Source: Bacteroidota bacterium (GTDB lineage: Bacteria; Bacteroidota; Bacteroidia; B-17B0; Aurantibacillaceae). Taken from it: 64,000 bases of DNA. Shown one piece after another: positions 9,720 through 18,992 of the stretch (position 1 is the stretch's first letter; each line of letters opens with the position of its first letter). The position numbers and the translations under genes were made by a program. The notes below the pieces were generated by a model. It ran no database searches and was not told where the DNA came from. It saw only the letters and a program-made list of their open reading frames with translations. The stretch spans positions 1 to 64,000 of the forward strand of contig PLYA01000076.1 of NCBI GenBank assembly GCA_003153315.1, given 5' to 3'.

Positions 9720-10343
9720 ATGAAACATCTTTTAATTGCAATTATTTTATTGATAGGTTTTAATCTTAACAGTCAAACGGCTGATGCTGCCTTTAAAAAA
9801 GGCATTGCCAAATACGATGCCAAAGATTATAAAGGTGCCACAGCAGATTTTACCAAAGCTATTACCCTAAACCCCAAGCACGCAGATGCCCTTAATTATC
9901 GTGCGCATTGCAAACAACATTTGCAGGAATATAAAGCGGCAGTAGATGATTATAGCAAAGCTATTAAACTAAAACCCACACTGGCAGAAGCTTATACAAA
10001 CCGTGCCCGTTGCAAATATATTTCATTGGATTATGCCGGCACCCCTGATGATTACAAAGCCGTTATTGCAGATTATAACAAAGCCATAGAGCTAAACCCT
10101 AGAGATACCATTGCCCGCCTAAACAGGGGAACCACCAAAGAGTATTTAAAAGATTACCTTGGTGCGGTACACGATTTTACTAAACTCTGCGAACTAACCC
10201 CCAACAACGGAGAGGCCTATTACTACAAAGCTAATGCCGAAGATAAAGCCGGAAGCAAAGAGGCTGCCTGCGCAGATTGGAACAAAGCCATAGAACTGGG
10301 CGAAACCCGTGCGCAACCCTTTATTGCCAAAAACTGCAATTAG
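9720..10343 (+). CDS. Secreted TPR-repeat protein
   Basis: 207 residues with an N-terminal signal peptide (LLIAIILLIGFNLNSQ). The rest is a run of about five tetratricopeptide repeats with the usual signature (A-x-Y-N-R-A ... DY-x-KAI-x-L-x-P), from about residue 22 to 200. TPRs mediate protein-protein contacts, so it may act as a periplasmic adaptor. The 105 bp upstream contain no other gene. Confidence 0.85.
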   Translation: MKHLLIAIILLIGFNLNSQTADAAFKKGIAKYDAKDYKGATADFTKAITLNPKHADALNYRAHCKQHLQEYKAAVDDYSKAIKLKPTLAEAYTNRARCKYISLDYAGTPDDYKAVIADYNKAIELNPRDTIARLNRGTTKEYLKDYLGAVHDFTKLCELTPNNGEAYYYKANAEDKAGSKEAACADWNKAIELGETRAQPFIAKNCN

Positions 10344-10496
10344 TTTATTTTTATTTATTGTTAGATCGTTCCGGCAGATTACTGCCGGTAAAACATTACT
10401 GGAGTCCGCAGTTTAGTTGTATTTACCTAAAGAGTTTACAAGTTAGCCGTAGTAATTTGTAATTTTATCTTACTTTCGTGGTTGTAAAAACAATTC

Positions 10497-10733
10497 ATGC
10501 GCAAAAAAATTGAAAGAGCCCTAAACGACATTCGCCCATACCTATTGGCAGATGGCGGAGATGTGGAGTTAGTTGAAATTACGGATGATTTAATTGTGCG
10601 TGTAGAACTAAAAGGCTCTTGCCAAACCTGCAGCATGAGCACTATGACCATGAAAGCCGGTATAGAAGAAACCATAAAGCGTGCCGTTCCCGAGATAAAA
10701 AGTGTAGAGGCCGTTAATCTTTCTTTGGTGTAA
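10497..10733 (+). CDS. NifU C-terminal domain protein (Fe-S cluster carrier)
   Basis: 78 residues, essentially only the Nfu domain. It holds the cluster-binding CxxC in GSCQTCSMSTMTM (about residues 40-52), the pair that bridges a [4Fe-4S] cluster in a homodimer before transfer to apoproteins. The domain start (IERALNDIRPYLLADGGDVEL) is canonical. ATG at 10497. The next gene begins 13 bp downstream. Confidence 0.92.
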   Translation: MRKKIERALNDIRPYLLADGGDVELVEITDDLIVRVELKGSCQTCSMSTMTMKAGIEETIKRAVPEIKSVEAVNLSLV

Positions 10734-10746
10734 TAGTGCGGGATAA

Positions 10747-11352
10747 ATGCCTCGTAAAGAAAACATTCCTTTAGAAGAAAGATTACAACAAGCCCGTGAA
10801 ACTTTTATACGCAAACAAAAGGTAAAAAACAAACACTTAGCCAAACTTACCGCTTCTAAAATTTATAAACTTGCCCGCAAGAGCAGCATTTTATTTTTAT
10901 GGATTACCCAGTTGATACTGATTGATTGGTTACTGCCCTACACCCAAACCAGCGATAAAATAAAAGATGGTTATCAGGTAAAAGAGGTAAACAGCAATAC
11001 ACATGCTTTTAAAGAAGGTTCTTTAAATATCATCACCCTTCAAAGTCATAAATTAGAATTGGTGTTGGAGGAAAACAACCTCATCCCCGAAATTAACGAT
11101 AGCATTGTGGTTTTAAGATCATATCTGCTACACGAAATAAAGAAAGTAAAGGATGTAACTAAAAATGAAACCTACACCGTAAGCAACTCGCTTACCTATT
11201 TACTATTTCCTGTAATTATAATCTTTTCAGGGCTTTCTTTATTGTTTCTTTTTATACGAAATATAGAAATAAAAGCATTTTATTATTTTGTATGTATAGC
11301 CAACATCATAGCCACACTTAGTTTGCTGGGCTATTATATACTGGTAAACTAA
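10747..11352 (+). CDS. Hypothetical membrane protein
   Basis: 201 residues, not recognised. A basic N-terminal cytoplasmic stretch (1-45) is followed by one membrane helix (about 47-65), a roughly 75-residue extracytoplasmic segment, and two closely spaced C-terminal helices (about 140-165 and 172-198). It lies 13 bp behind the NifU-like gene and probably shares its transcript. It is convergent with tamB, 5 bp apart. Confidence 0.7.
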   Translation: MPRKENIPLEERLQQARETFIRKQKVKNKHLAKLTASKIYKLARKSSILFLWITQLILIDWLLPYTQTSDKIKDGYQVKEVNSNTHAFKEGSLNIITLQSHKLELVLEENNLIPEINDSIVVLRSYLLHEIKKVKDVTKNETYTVSNSLTYLLFPVIIIFSGLSLLFLFIRNIEIKAFYYFVCIANIIATLSLLGYYILVN

Positions 11353-11357
11353 ACACT

Positions 11358-14300
11358 TTAGTTAGTACTCTTCTTCGGCTGCTTGCTCAATATTCTACGG
11401 AAGAAATCGTTCATTGAATTAAACTCTTGTCTGTAATAAAGCCCCGCACCTTGCGTAAACTGTCCTCCTAAGGTTGCAATCTGAAAGTTATCATTACTGC
11501 GGTTAAAGGCTTTAACATGCACTTTTCCGTCTTTAGTAAGCCTGTAATCAATATTCACATCGCCAATAAGCGTACTTGTTTTTTGTTGTGTATTGTTGTT
11601 TACACCAAGATTTCCATCAACCGTAAGTTTATCGTTAAATAATTGAGTAGATAAGGCAACATCAATTTCTTCATTACTAAGCGCAGAGCTTGGGCGGTAG
11701 TTAAATCCTACATTAAACGCTTTGGTAAATTTAGATAACATACCGTTTAGTTGATTAGACAACATTTCTGTAGCGTTGTTAGAAGCTGCGGTTCCTGCAC
11801 TGGCACTATTAACACCACTTGCGCCTTGCAACTGGAGTGGTGTAACAAAACTACGCAATAGTAACAACGAAAACACTTGCCTGTTTAGTTCTTGATCCGT
11901 ATTAATATAACCCATTACCTGAGAGCGGATAACTTCACTAACGGTTGGCAATTCTATTCCAAAGGTAATATCAGGGTTCATCAATTTATTTTTTAAATAA
12001 AGTTTGCAGTTAACAGGATAACGTTTGTTATTATCTCCTCCGCCAGAAGTTGATGATGAAGTACCATTGTCAGAGGTAGTCTCCGGAAAGAAGGGTGCTA
12101 ACGATGTACGTTGCTTATAGGTTGTAGCAACATTTATTTCAGCATCATAAGGGTCTCCACTCCAGCGAATAGTACTACCGTCATCAATCTCAAATTTCTT
12201 ATTGATAACGTTTTGCAGAGTAAACAAATAACTTCCTTCGGTAATAGTATAAATACCAAACATTTCATAATTACCAAGGGTATTAATATTCATACTTATA
12301 TTTCCTTTACCACGCGCTTTAATTCCGTCCCCCCCCTTGTCATCAAGCATTATTTGTACCTCAGCATCAGGCGTTGCCTCTAAATTCAGGCTAAGTTTAA
12401 TTCCTGCCAAATCATTTTTATTAATACTATTCTTATTTGCGCTATCTATCTTTATAAAACGTATATAACTATTATCGCTAACTTCTTCAGTACCTGCAAG
12501 CGGAATAATAAATTGAGTTCCCTTTTCTGTTTTTGCATTTATTTCAAAGGTCAGGGATTCCGGAGAACCAAACATACCAAGTGTTCCGGTACAAAAAGCT
12601 TTTCCGTAATAACTATTGTTTTGCAAAGCAGTTGTATTAAGCGCCATAAACTTATTAAAGTTAACGTCAAAATCTAATTTCATTTTAGAAAAATTATCAT
12701 GAAATATATTACCCCAAACAGTCGCCGCATTATTATTGGCATCGGTCAAAATAATATTTTGAAATTCTATCTGCCCAGGCGTAAGTTGTATTTTTCCTTT
12801 GGCATCATACGCTGTGTTTATATAATCTACTTTAAGATTTTTTACATCTTCTAAATTAAGAAGTCCACTTATAGTAGGCTTATTCAGGTTTCCTTTTATG
12901 TTTATATCACCAGTTACCGATCCCTTATCAATAGTAAATATTCCATTTAGAAGAGGTTGAACAGTAGATAATGCCAGCTGGTATAAATGAAGATCTATAT
13001 CAATACTTGTATCTTTTATAGAGGGATAATAATATCCATCAAAACTGATATTGTTGTATGTTTCTTCAGCTATCTTAGCAAAATCACGTTTAAAAAATCC
13101 ATTTAATGACACAAGATTTTTATTCTTATCAAAGAAACTATTAACCTCTCCTGTGCCTATTGGTGTGCCACTTACCTGAAGTTTTTTAAATCCTAAAGCG
13201 GTGGTAAAAACAACCTGATTATATAAATCGGAAAAATTTGTTGTGCCACTTAACGTTCCTTGCAAATCAACACCACTCTTTTTTAAAAGCGGATTAAGTT
13301 GATTAAGCTTAAAGTTTTGCAGGTTAATTAATAACTGGTCTTTAGGGTCTTTAGAAATTTTCCCTTCTGCTGTTACTGTTTGGTTATTGTTTATAAAGGT
13401 GAGATCATGAAAATTAATAACACCTGTTGAGTCTATTACAAACTCATCCTTTCCGGTTATTTGCCAAAGACTATCTTGCGCATACACTAAAAACTTACCT
13501 AAATTTAAATTAAAAGAATTTTTTGAAAAAAACACTTTACCCTCAATTTCTCCCGAGTTTTTAAGCTTAGAGTTATTATCCCAAGTAAGTAAGAAATCAG
13601 ATTTATTATTATTAGCCTGCGTTTCAAAATTAAAGTTGCTGATATAAACACTATCAGCTAAATCAATTTGTTTAAATCCTGTGTTCAAATAAATTTGATT
13701 ATTAGTTGTATTTATCGTTAAAAACCAGTCCTTAATGGGTATCTTGTTATACTCAATCTTATCCGATAAACTACTAACCTTAAGTTGATTGCTTTCAGCA
13801 TTAAATGTGCCTTGCAGCATAGTTTGGGCATTTATTTTAAGTGGTATTTTAAAGAAGGAAGCAACCGGTTCAAAATTTTTAATTTTTACTTTAAAAGTAA
13901 GATTATCTGTGTTTGGTTTAGGTTTTTTGTTCTTATCTTCTGTGTCAAAAAAAGCAGGGAAATATAAATGTAAAAAATCTTCAACACTTTTTTGCATAGT
14001 ACTTATTTTAAACTTGCCGTCTATTTCTACATCCGCAATAGATGATAACATCTGAAGATGGTTTCCGCTTTCGTTTTGTGTAAGCACAACATCTGTATTT
14101 TCAAGTGTAATAATTTCGTTTGATTTTATAAATTGTATTTTTTGTGCTTGCAGCGTTCCATTTACGTCATCTATATTATTCCCATTTATTGAAAGAGATA
14201 CATTACCCGATGCTACATCAGTAGAATCAACTTTATAAATGTTGCATTTAAATAAATCGAGCTTCTGTATATCTGCTGTAAATTGTGCCTGAGGTATTTT

Positions 14301-15872
14301 TTTTGTTAAATCAAAGTTTCCTGTAAAGTTGAAAGTGGCGTTGGTATCTTTAGCTATAAAATCTCCACTAAACTTTTTATGTTTAAGATCTCCATTAATA
14401 CTTAAATTATGATAAGTGTATCCATTAAACTGAACCCATTGAATAGAACCATTTATCTCTTCTTGCAAGTTTTTTAATTCCGTTCCACTTCCTTTAATAT
14501 TTGCGTTTAAAGCTATTTCTCCAATATATTTTGCATCTATTAAACTTCCGATATTAAATTTTTCAGTTTTAAAATTTCCACTGTAAGCTATTTCTTTATT
14601 AGGCAGCGTACTCATGGTGGCATAAGTATTTACGTTCCCTAAAGCGGTAGTAATATTTCCTTCCAAAAATAAATCATTGGTAAACCCTTCAGCTCTTCCT
14701 TTAAAATTAATAGTTCCAAGCTTCGCTAAATTTTCGGGTATCGCTATTTTTTTCTTTTCCTTAAAAGGATAAGTAGGGATTTCTTTTAAATCGTAATAGC
14801 TGGTACTTAAATTTTTGGCCTCAATCTTAATGATTGTTTTATCCATGTCGGGTAAACCTTTTACAATAACATGCCCGTTAAAAGTTGTGTGTTTAAACAG
14901 GGAAAATGATAAATTATCTGAACTTAAATTATCGATACTTCCTTTTATATAACCGTTAAGTTTTAAATTTTGATTTAACCCTTCCAATTCTTCGGCAAAA
15001 AAAGCTATATCAGAAAAGTTAAAATGCGTACTATCCAGAAAGTTCGCACGTATATCTACTGCATGAATAAAATCCGAATAATCATCCATAGAATCAGTAA
15101 ACATTTCATAATAACCATGTATATAACTGTTTGGAGTTATCAATAACAAACTATCAGCTTTTATGGAATGTCCGCTAAATGTTGCTTCTGTATTTAGTTT
15201 TTTTATTATAATACCGGATTTCTCCGTAGCAGAAAAATCTGCGATTTTTACCTTGATAGAATCCCCTGCAATTTTAATGTTTGAAAACTTCCCAAAAACA
15301 TTATTAACTTCTATATCCTGAAAATCTATACCATGAGCAGGTATATATTTATTATCCGCATCTTTATAAACAAAACGAACATTGTTTAAACTTAAATTTC
15401 CATAGCCTAATTTAAATTCGGAAGGGCTTGTATTTTTTTTTGCAGTTGAGGGGGAGGAAAAATAATCTGCTATAAACTGAAAGTTTAACCCCTTCTCTCC
15501 TTTGTAATAAATTACTTTGCAGGTAATATTATCTAACTCGGTTAAATCAAATTCAATTTGTTTACTTTTTAAACTAAAGAGTTTTATTTTGCATCCAATT
15601 TTGCCGCCATACATAAGTGTATCATGATGCAGGTCTTCCACATAAATGCCTTCCAAATTTAGGGTCTTAAAAAAATCAACATTAACAGCTTTTATATCAA
15701 TTTTTGTTTTTAATTGTTTGGATAAATAGGCCGAAACTTCTTTACCTAAATAAGTTTGCACGCTTGGCATCTGCAGTAAAAAAAACGAAGAAAGTAGTAT
15801 AATGAGCAGCACCAGAAACGTGATTTTTGTAACACGCCAAATAAAACCGCTAACTTTACGCACCTTTTGCAT
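11358..15872 (-). CDS. tamB: TamB-like translocation/assembly module protein (DUF490)
   Basis: About 1504 residues from the ATG at 15872; an in-frame TTG at 15881 would add three. One N-terminal membrane anchor (about residues 13-35) is followed by a very long repeated beta-strand region typical of AsmA/TamB bridge proteins, and a C-terminal DUF490 domain (about the last 350 residues, including the TITEGSYLFTLQN and IDYRLTKDGKVHVKAFNR regions). TamB proteins span the periplasm and help outer-membrane protein or lipid delivery. The usual TamA partner is not in this window. The start codon is only 22 bp from that of divergent tsaD. Confidence 0.88.
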   Translation of the reverse strand: MQKVRKVSGFIWRVTKITFLVLLIILLSSFFLLQMPSVQTYLGKEVSAYLSKQLKTKIDIKAVNVDFFKTLNLEGIYVEDLHHDTLMYGGKIGCKIKLFSLKSKQIEFDLTELDNITCKVIYYKGEKGLNFQFIADYFSSPSTAKKNTSPSEFKLGYGNLSLNNVRFVYKDADNKYIPAHGIDFQDIEVNNVFGKFSNIKIAGDSIKVKIADFSATEKSGIIIKKLNTEATFSGHSIKADSLLLITPNSYIHGYYEMFTDSMDDYSDFIHAVDIRANFLDSTHFNFSDIAFFAEELEGLNQNLKLNGYIKGSIDNLSSDNLSFSLFKHTTFNGHVIVKGLPDMDKTIIKIEAKNLSTSYYDLKEIPTYPFKEKKKIAIPENLAKLGTINFKGRAEGFTNDLFLEGNITTALGNVNTYATMSTLPNKEIAYSGNFKTEKFNIGSLIDAKYIGEIALNANIKGSGTELKNLQEEINGSIQWVQFNGYTYHNLSINGDLKHKKFSGDFIAKDTNATFNFTGNFDLTKKIPQAQFTADIQKLDLFKCNIYKVDSTDVASGNVSLSINGNNIDDVNGTLQAQKIQFIKSNEIITLENTDVVLTQNESGNHLQMLSSIADVEIDGKFKISTMQKSVEDFLHLYFPAFFDTEDKNKKPKPNTDNLTFKVKIKNFEPVASFFKIPLKINAQTMLQGTFNAESNQLKVSSLSDKIEYNKIPIKDWFLTINTTNNQIYLNTGFKQIDLADSVYISNFNFETQANNNKSDFLLTWDNNSKLKNSGEIEGKVFFSKNSFNLNLGKFLVYAQDSLWQITGKDEFVIDSTGVINFHDLTFINNNQTVTAEGKISKDPKDQLLINLQNFKLNQLNPLLKKSGVDLQGTLSGTTNFSDLYNQVVFTTALGFKKLQVSGTPIGTGEVNSFFDKNKNLVSLNGFFKRDFAKIAEETYNNISFDGYYYPSIKDTSIDIDLHLYQLALSTVQPLLNGIFTIDKGSVTGDINIKGNLNKPTISGLLNLEDVKNLKVDYINTAYDAKGKIQLTPGQIEFQNIILTDANNNAATVWGNIFHDNFSKMKLDFDVNFNKFMALNTTALQNNSYYGKAFCTGTLGMFGSPESLTFEINAKTEKGTQFIIPLAGTEEVSDNSYIRFIKIDSANKNSINKNDLAGIKLSLNLEATPDAEVQIMLDDKGGDGIKARGKGNISMNINTLGNYEMFGIYTITEGSYLFTLQNVINKKFEIDDGSTIRWSGDPYDAEINVATTYKQRTSLAPFFPETTSDNGTSSSTSGGGDNNKRYPVNCKLYLKNKLMNPDITFGIELPTVSEVIRSQVMGYINTDQELNRQVFSLLLLRSFVTPLQLQGASGVNSASAGTAASNNATEMLSNQLNGMLSKFTKAFNVGFNYRPSSALSNEEIDVALSTQLFNDKLTVDGNLGVNNNTQQKTSTLIGDVNIDYRLTKDGKVHVKAFNRSNDNFQIATLGGQFTQGAGLYYRQEFNSMNDFFRRILSKQPKKSTN

Positions 15873-15894
15873 AGCTCTCAAATTTAATCATTAA

Positions 15895-16908
15895 TTGCAA
15901 GACCCCATATATATACTTGGTATAGAATCGAGCTGCGATGATACTTCGGCGGCTGTTAGCTGCAACCAAACAATTTTGTCTAACGTAGTTGCCAATCAGG
16001 ATATTCATAAACAATACGGCGGCATTGTGCCCGAGCTTGCCAGCAGAGACCATCAAAAAAACATCGTTCCTGTTATAAACGAAGCATTGGCAAAAGCTAG
16101 TATAGACTTAACACAAATTAACGCCATTGCCTTTACACGCGGACCCGGTTTAATGGGTTCTTTATTGGTAGGCACATCCTTTGCAAAGTCTTTAGCATTG
16201 GCATTAAACATTCCGCTTATAGAAGTTAACCATATGCAGGCACACATACTGGCTCATTTTTGCCTCCCGGGGGCTGTGCCCTCTTTTCCTTTTTTATGTT
16301 TAACGGTTAGTGGCGGACATACACAAATTGTAAAGGTTACCGATTATTTAAGTTTTGAGTTACTTGGCCAAACGCAGGATGATGCCATAGGAGAAGCTTT
16401 TGATAAAGCAGCCAAGATATTAGGCTTGCCTTACCCGGGTGGACCTTTAATAGATAAATATGCCAAGCAGGGCAATGCCAAAAAATATAAATTTCCTATA
16501 AGCAATATGCCGGGGTTTGATTATAGTTTTAGCGGTATTAAAACTTCATTTTTGTATTTTATACAGGAGCAAACCAAACAGAACAAAAACTTTATACAAG
16601 AAAACCTGGCTGATATATGCGCCTCGTATCAGGCTTGTTTGGCAGATAGTTTATTTAAAAAACTACTGGCAGCAGCCGAACAACAACAGATAAAGACCAT
16701 TGCCATAGCCGGCGGAGTATCTGCCAATTCTCTGCTTCGGCAAAGATTACTTGATTTGCAAGAAGAAAACAACTACACCGTTTTTATCCCTCCTTTTGAG
16801 TATTGTACCGATAATGCAGCCATGATTGCCCTTACAGGCTATTTTAAATCCCTGAAAAAGGAGTTCTGCGATTTAAAGGTAACGCCCAGCGCAGGATATG
16901 CCCTATAA
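15895..16908 (+). CDS. tsaD: tRNA N6-adenosine threonylcarbamoyltransferase TsaD
   Basis: 337 residues, the normal family length. It transfers threonylcarbamoyl to A37 of ANN-decoding tRNAs. It has the Kae1/TsaD signatures: GIESSCDDTSAAV near the N-terminus, the metal-binding HMQAHILAH (about 110-118), SGGHTQIV and the C-terminal DNAAMIA. The only usable start is TTG at 15895, because an in-frame TAA lies one base upstream of it. There is no ATG before residue 90, and the N-terminus is complete from TTG. Confidence 0.95.
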   Translation: MQDPIYILGIESSCDDTSAAVSCNQTILSNVVANQDIHKQYGGIVPELASRDHQKNIVPVINEALAKASIDLTQINAIAFTRGPGLMGSLLVGTSFAKSLALALNIPLIEVNHMQAHILAHFCLPGAVPSFPFLCLTVSGGHTQIVKVTDYLSFELLGQTQDDAIGEAFDKAAKILGLPYPGGPLIDKYAKQGNAKKYKFPISNMPGFDYSFSGIKTSFLYFIQEQTKQNKNFIQENLADICASYQACLADSLFKKLLAAAEQQQIKTIAIAGGVSANSLLRQRLLDLQEENNYTVFIPPFEYCTDNAAMIALTGYFKSLKKEFCDLKVTPSAGYAL

Positions 16909-16979
16909 ACCCCTGCCAACAAAATCCCATCAAAAATTTGCTCATTTTTAAAAAGTCCTTACATTTGCACTCCTCAAAA

Positions 16980-17052
16980 GCGAAAGTAGCTCAGTTGGTA
17001 GAGCGTAACCTTGCCAAGGTTAAGGTCGCGGGTTCGAGACCCGTCTTTCGCT
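16980..17052 (+). tRNA. tRNA-Gly (GCC)
   Basis: A complete cloverleaf. Acceptor GCGAAAG pairs with CTTTCGC, discriminator T. D arm GCTCAGTTGGTAGAGC, anticodon loop TTGCCAA with anticodon GCC, T arm with GTTCGAGAC. No CCA is encoded. Confidence 0.95.
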
Positions 17053-17054
17053 CA

Positions 17055-17073
17055 AAAAGCCTAAAAGGCTTTT
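17055..17073 (+). terminator. Terminator-like hairpin after tRNA-Gly
   Basis: AAAAGCC and GGCTTTT around a CTAAAA-type loop, followed by Ts. It lies between the two tRNA genes, so they may be transcribed separately. Confidence 0.55.
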
Positions 17074-17098
17074 TTTATTGATATAACCATCAGTTTTT

Positions 17099-17183
17099 GC
17101 TTGGGTGGTGGAATTGGTAGACACGCAGGACTTAAAATCCTGTGTCCTTAACAGACGTACGGGTTCAAGTCCCGTCCCGAGTA
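17099..17183 (+). tRNA. tRNA-Leu (TAA)
   Basis: A class II tRNA with a long variable arm (GTGTCCTTAACAGACGT region). Anticodon arm AGGA-CTTAAAA-TCCT gives anticodon TAA. D arm GGTGGAATTGGTAGACACGC and T arm GGGTTCAAGTCCC are typical for Leu. The acceptor stem GCTTGGG/CCCGAGT contains two G-T pairs. Confidence 0.93.
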
Positions 17184-17193
17184 CAACAAATAC

Positions 17194-17219
17194 AAAGCCC
17201 CTCAGCAATGAAGGGCTTT
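17194..17219 (+). terminator. Rho-independent terminator after tRNA-Leu
   Basis: AAAGCCC (17194-17200) and GGGCTTT (17213-17219) form the stem, followed by a T run. Confidence 0.75.
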
Positions 17220-17227
17220 TTTATTTT

Positions 17228-17297
17228 AGAGGCTTGTCATTGCGAGCGAAGTGCGCTCACACCGCACGGATTACAAATCCGCGCGAGCGCGGGGTTA
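17228..17297. repeat. REP-like GC-rich interspersed sequence
   Basis: The block begins TGTCATTGCGAGCGAAGTGC and continues as GC-rich partial palindromes (GCGCGAGCGCGGGG). The opening matches the start of the repeat at 50178 (GTCATTGCGAGGAG). Such TCATTGCGAG elements are interspersed in many genomes of this phylum. Confidence 0.5.
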
Positions 17298-17315
17298 TAG
17301 TTTTGTTAATCAGTA

Positions 17316-18272
17316 TTAGTTCTTCACAAATTTTCCTTCATACAAAGGTTTACCTGCTTTGGTAACTCTGTAGTAATACATTCCTGTGCTTAGATCACCT
17401 ACATCAAAAGTATGTTCAAGGTTTGTTGATGCTTTGGGTAATTCAACTGTCCTTATAAGACTACCAACAGAATTAAATATTCTAAAATCACAATCATCAA
17501 GCTTATCAACTTTAGAATCTATTTGAAGTGTCAGTTTATCATTAGTTGGGTTTGGAAACACGCCTACTTTTAAAATTTCATTTGTAGTATTTATTCCAGT
17601 AGTGCCTACAAACTGAATCTTTAAAATCGGATGTATTTCAAGATTATTAGGAGCAGCTCCTGTTTGGCCATGCGGGGGGTCAACAAAAGCGACTCCGTAA
17701 ACAATAACTTGAGGTATATTTACATTATTAACATTTCCGGAAGCAATGTGCGCATCAATAAAATTTCTTGCAGCAATATAATCATTCACATAAGCTGATG
17801 AACCAGCTGCAGAGCAACTGGGGTCTGGTATCTCTCCAATCATGGTATGTGTACCATCACTTAACACTAAATGATAATCATTATCTGTTTCTACTTTCTT
17901 GATAGTTATATTACAAGTAACATTATAGGTCTTATCTTCTACCCCTGCATATCTTGGCATGGTAGAGCTAGGTGAAGGTGTTGTTATTCCAACCATATAA
18001 GCAACATTAGCTGAAATAGGAGTAAAGTTTATCGTACTTACAGCGGCATCTACCAACACTTTTTGAGACCAGCGTTCAGTGCCACCACACAGAGTTTTAC
18101 CATCTGCCAACTCATATTCTTCTTCCTCCTTTTCCTTTTCTTTACGATTATTTTGTGCATTTGTTATATTGACCGAAAGCAATAATAACAATAGGAATAG
18201 ATTACCTAATTTAAAACTGTTTGCCGGTTTATGTTTTAATGCAAGCATGTTTGAAATAGATTTTGTTGCCAT
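17316..18272 (-). CDS. Secreted protein with T9SS type A sorting domain
   Basis: 318 residues. An N-terminal signal segment (LGNLFLLLLLLSVNITNAQ, about residues 22-40) has an unusually long leading part. A short Lys/Glu-rich stretch follows, then an unrecognised central domain (about 60-235). The C-terminal T9SS sorting domain runs from VGVFPNPTNDKLTL to YEGKFVKN (about 240-318), which directs export by PorU/PorV and removal at the surface. Its 5' region (18273-18480) is homologous to that of the phosphoesterase at 50304-51461, indicating common control. The passenger domain's function is unknown. Confidence 0.82.
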   Translation of the reverse strand: MATKSISNMLALKHKPANSFKLGNLFLLLLLLSVNITNAQNNRKEKEKEEEEYELADGKTLCGGTERWSQKVLVDAAVSTINFTPISANVAYMVGITTPSPSSTMPRYAGVEDKTYNVTCNITIKKVETDNDYHLVLSDGTHTMIGEIPDPSCSAAGSSAYVNDYIAARNFIDAHIASGNVNNVNIPQVIVYGVAFVDPPHGQTGAAPNNLEIHPILKIQFVGTTGINTTNEILKVGVFPNPTNDKLTLQIDSKVDKLDDCDFRIFNSVGSLIRTVELPKASTNLEHTFDVGDLSTGMYYYRVTKAGKPLYEGKFVKN

Positions 18273-18480
18273 TTTAAAAGGTTTTAATAGTTACTAATTA
18301 AAAAAACTTTAAAGGCGGTTAAGGATGGTTGGATTCAGTAGTAGTTTCTCCAATTTCCTTTAAGGTGGTCACCTCAATAAAAACCAAAATACAATTTCAA
18401 AAAGGCGATGTCAAGTGTTTTTCGACCAAATTCATTTTTTATAGATGAATAAAATGAAACTGAACTTTATTTAACAGTTT
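18273..18480 (-). promoter_or_regulatory. Conserved promoter/5' leader, copy 1
   Basis: Homologous to 51462-51645. In gene sense it holds CTTGACATCGCCTT (reverse of 18402-18415), a TATnTTG -7-like element about 20 bp later, the near-palindrome AGGTGACCACCT (18363-18374) and ATCCTTAACCGCCTTTAAA before the start codon. The distance between the first element and the near-palindrome is the same in both copies. TTAAAGG and CCTTTAA within the leader could pair. Confidence 0.6.
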
Positions 18481-18594
18481 GTTTGTATAACTCAACCGCT
18501 ACTCCCCCATTCTCCCCATAAAGCTTTGTATTTTAGAGGTAAATAACAACCAATTTATAAGCACTTAGCCCTAAAATCCCTGCTTGTAAGCTTT

Positions 18595-18930
18595 CTTTCC
18601 GTGATATGAAAGTTCCTTACATGTGTAGGAAAGAAAGTTTCATGCGTTGGAAAGAAACATTCCGACGTCGGTAAGAAAGTTTCCGACGTGCGAAAGAAGT
18701 TTTCCTGCGTCGGTAAAAGAGTTTCCTGTGTCGGAAAGAAACATTCCAACGTCGGAAAGAGAGTTTCCGACATCAGAAAGAAAGTTTCCTACGTGCGAAA
18801 GAAAGTTTACGACGTCGGCAAAAGAGTTTCCGACGTGTGAAAGAAGTTTTCCTACGTTGGTAAGAAAGTTTCCGACATCAGAAAAAAGTTTTCCGACATC
18901 GGAAAAGAAGTTTCATACATGCTTAAAACA
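18595..18930. repeat. 21-bp tandem repeat array B
   Basis: Fourteen units in perfect 21-bp register start at 18637, 18658, 18679 and so on to 18910, with two weaker units before them. The consensus core is the palindrome TTTCCGACGTCGGAAA followed by GAAAG. Units differ at many positions but there is no insertion or deletion. On the + strand the array is open (heptads such as KFPTSER) from about 18629 through 19003 but has no ATG start. It lies just beyond the terminator of family gene B. Confidence 0.95.
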
Positions 18931-18933
18931 AAA

Positions 18934-18966
18934 AAATGCGCATAATTCAAAGAATCATGCGCATTT
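18934..18966 (-). terminator. Rho-independent terminator of family gene B
   Basis: AAATGCGCAT (18934-18943) and ATGCGCATTT (18957-18966) form a 10-bp stem, followed on the - strand by TTTTTTTG. It lies 27 bp after the stop of gene B, and array B begins right behind it. Confidence 0.85.
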
Positions 18967-18992
18967 GGCTATTTTCCGGATAGCTTTATTTA

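Noticed and set aside
12111-12383. + strand ORF inside tamB
   Set aside because: Antisense shadow; tamB coding is continuous there.
17228-17297. Attachment site of a mobile element next to the tRNA genes
   Set aside because: No copy of a tRNA 3' end and no integrase follow; the sequence resembles an interspersed REP.
18595-18930. CRISPR array
   Set aside because: Units are 21 bp directly joined with no spacers, and no cas gene is in the window. The same holds for the other arrays.
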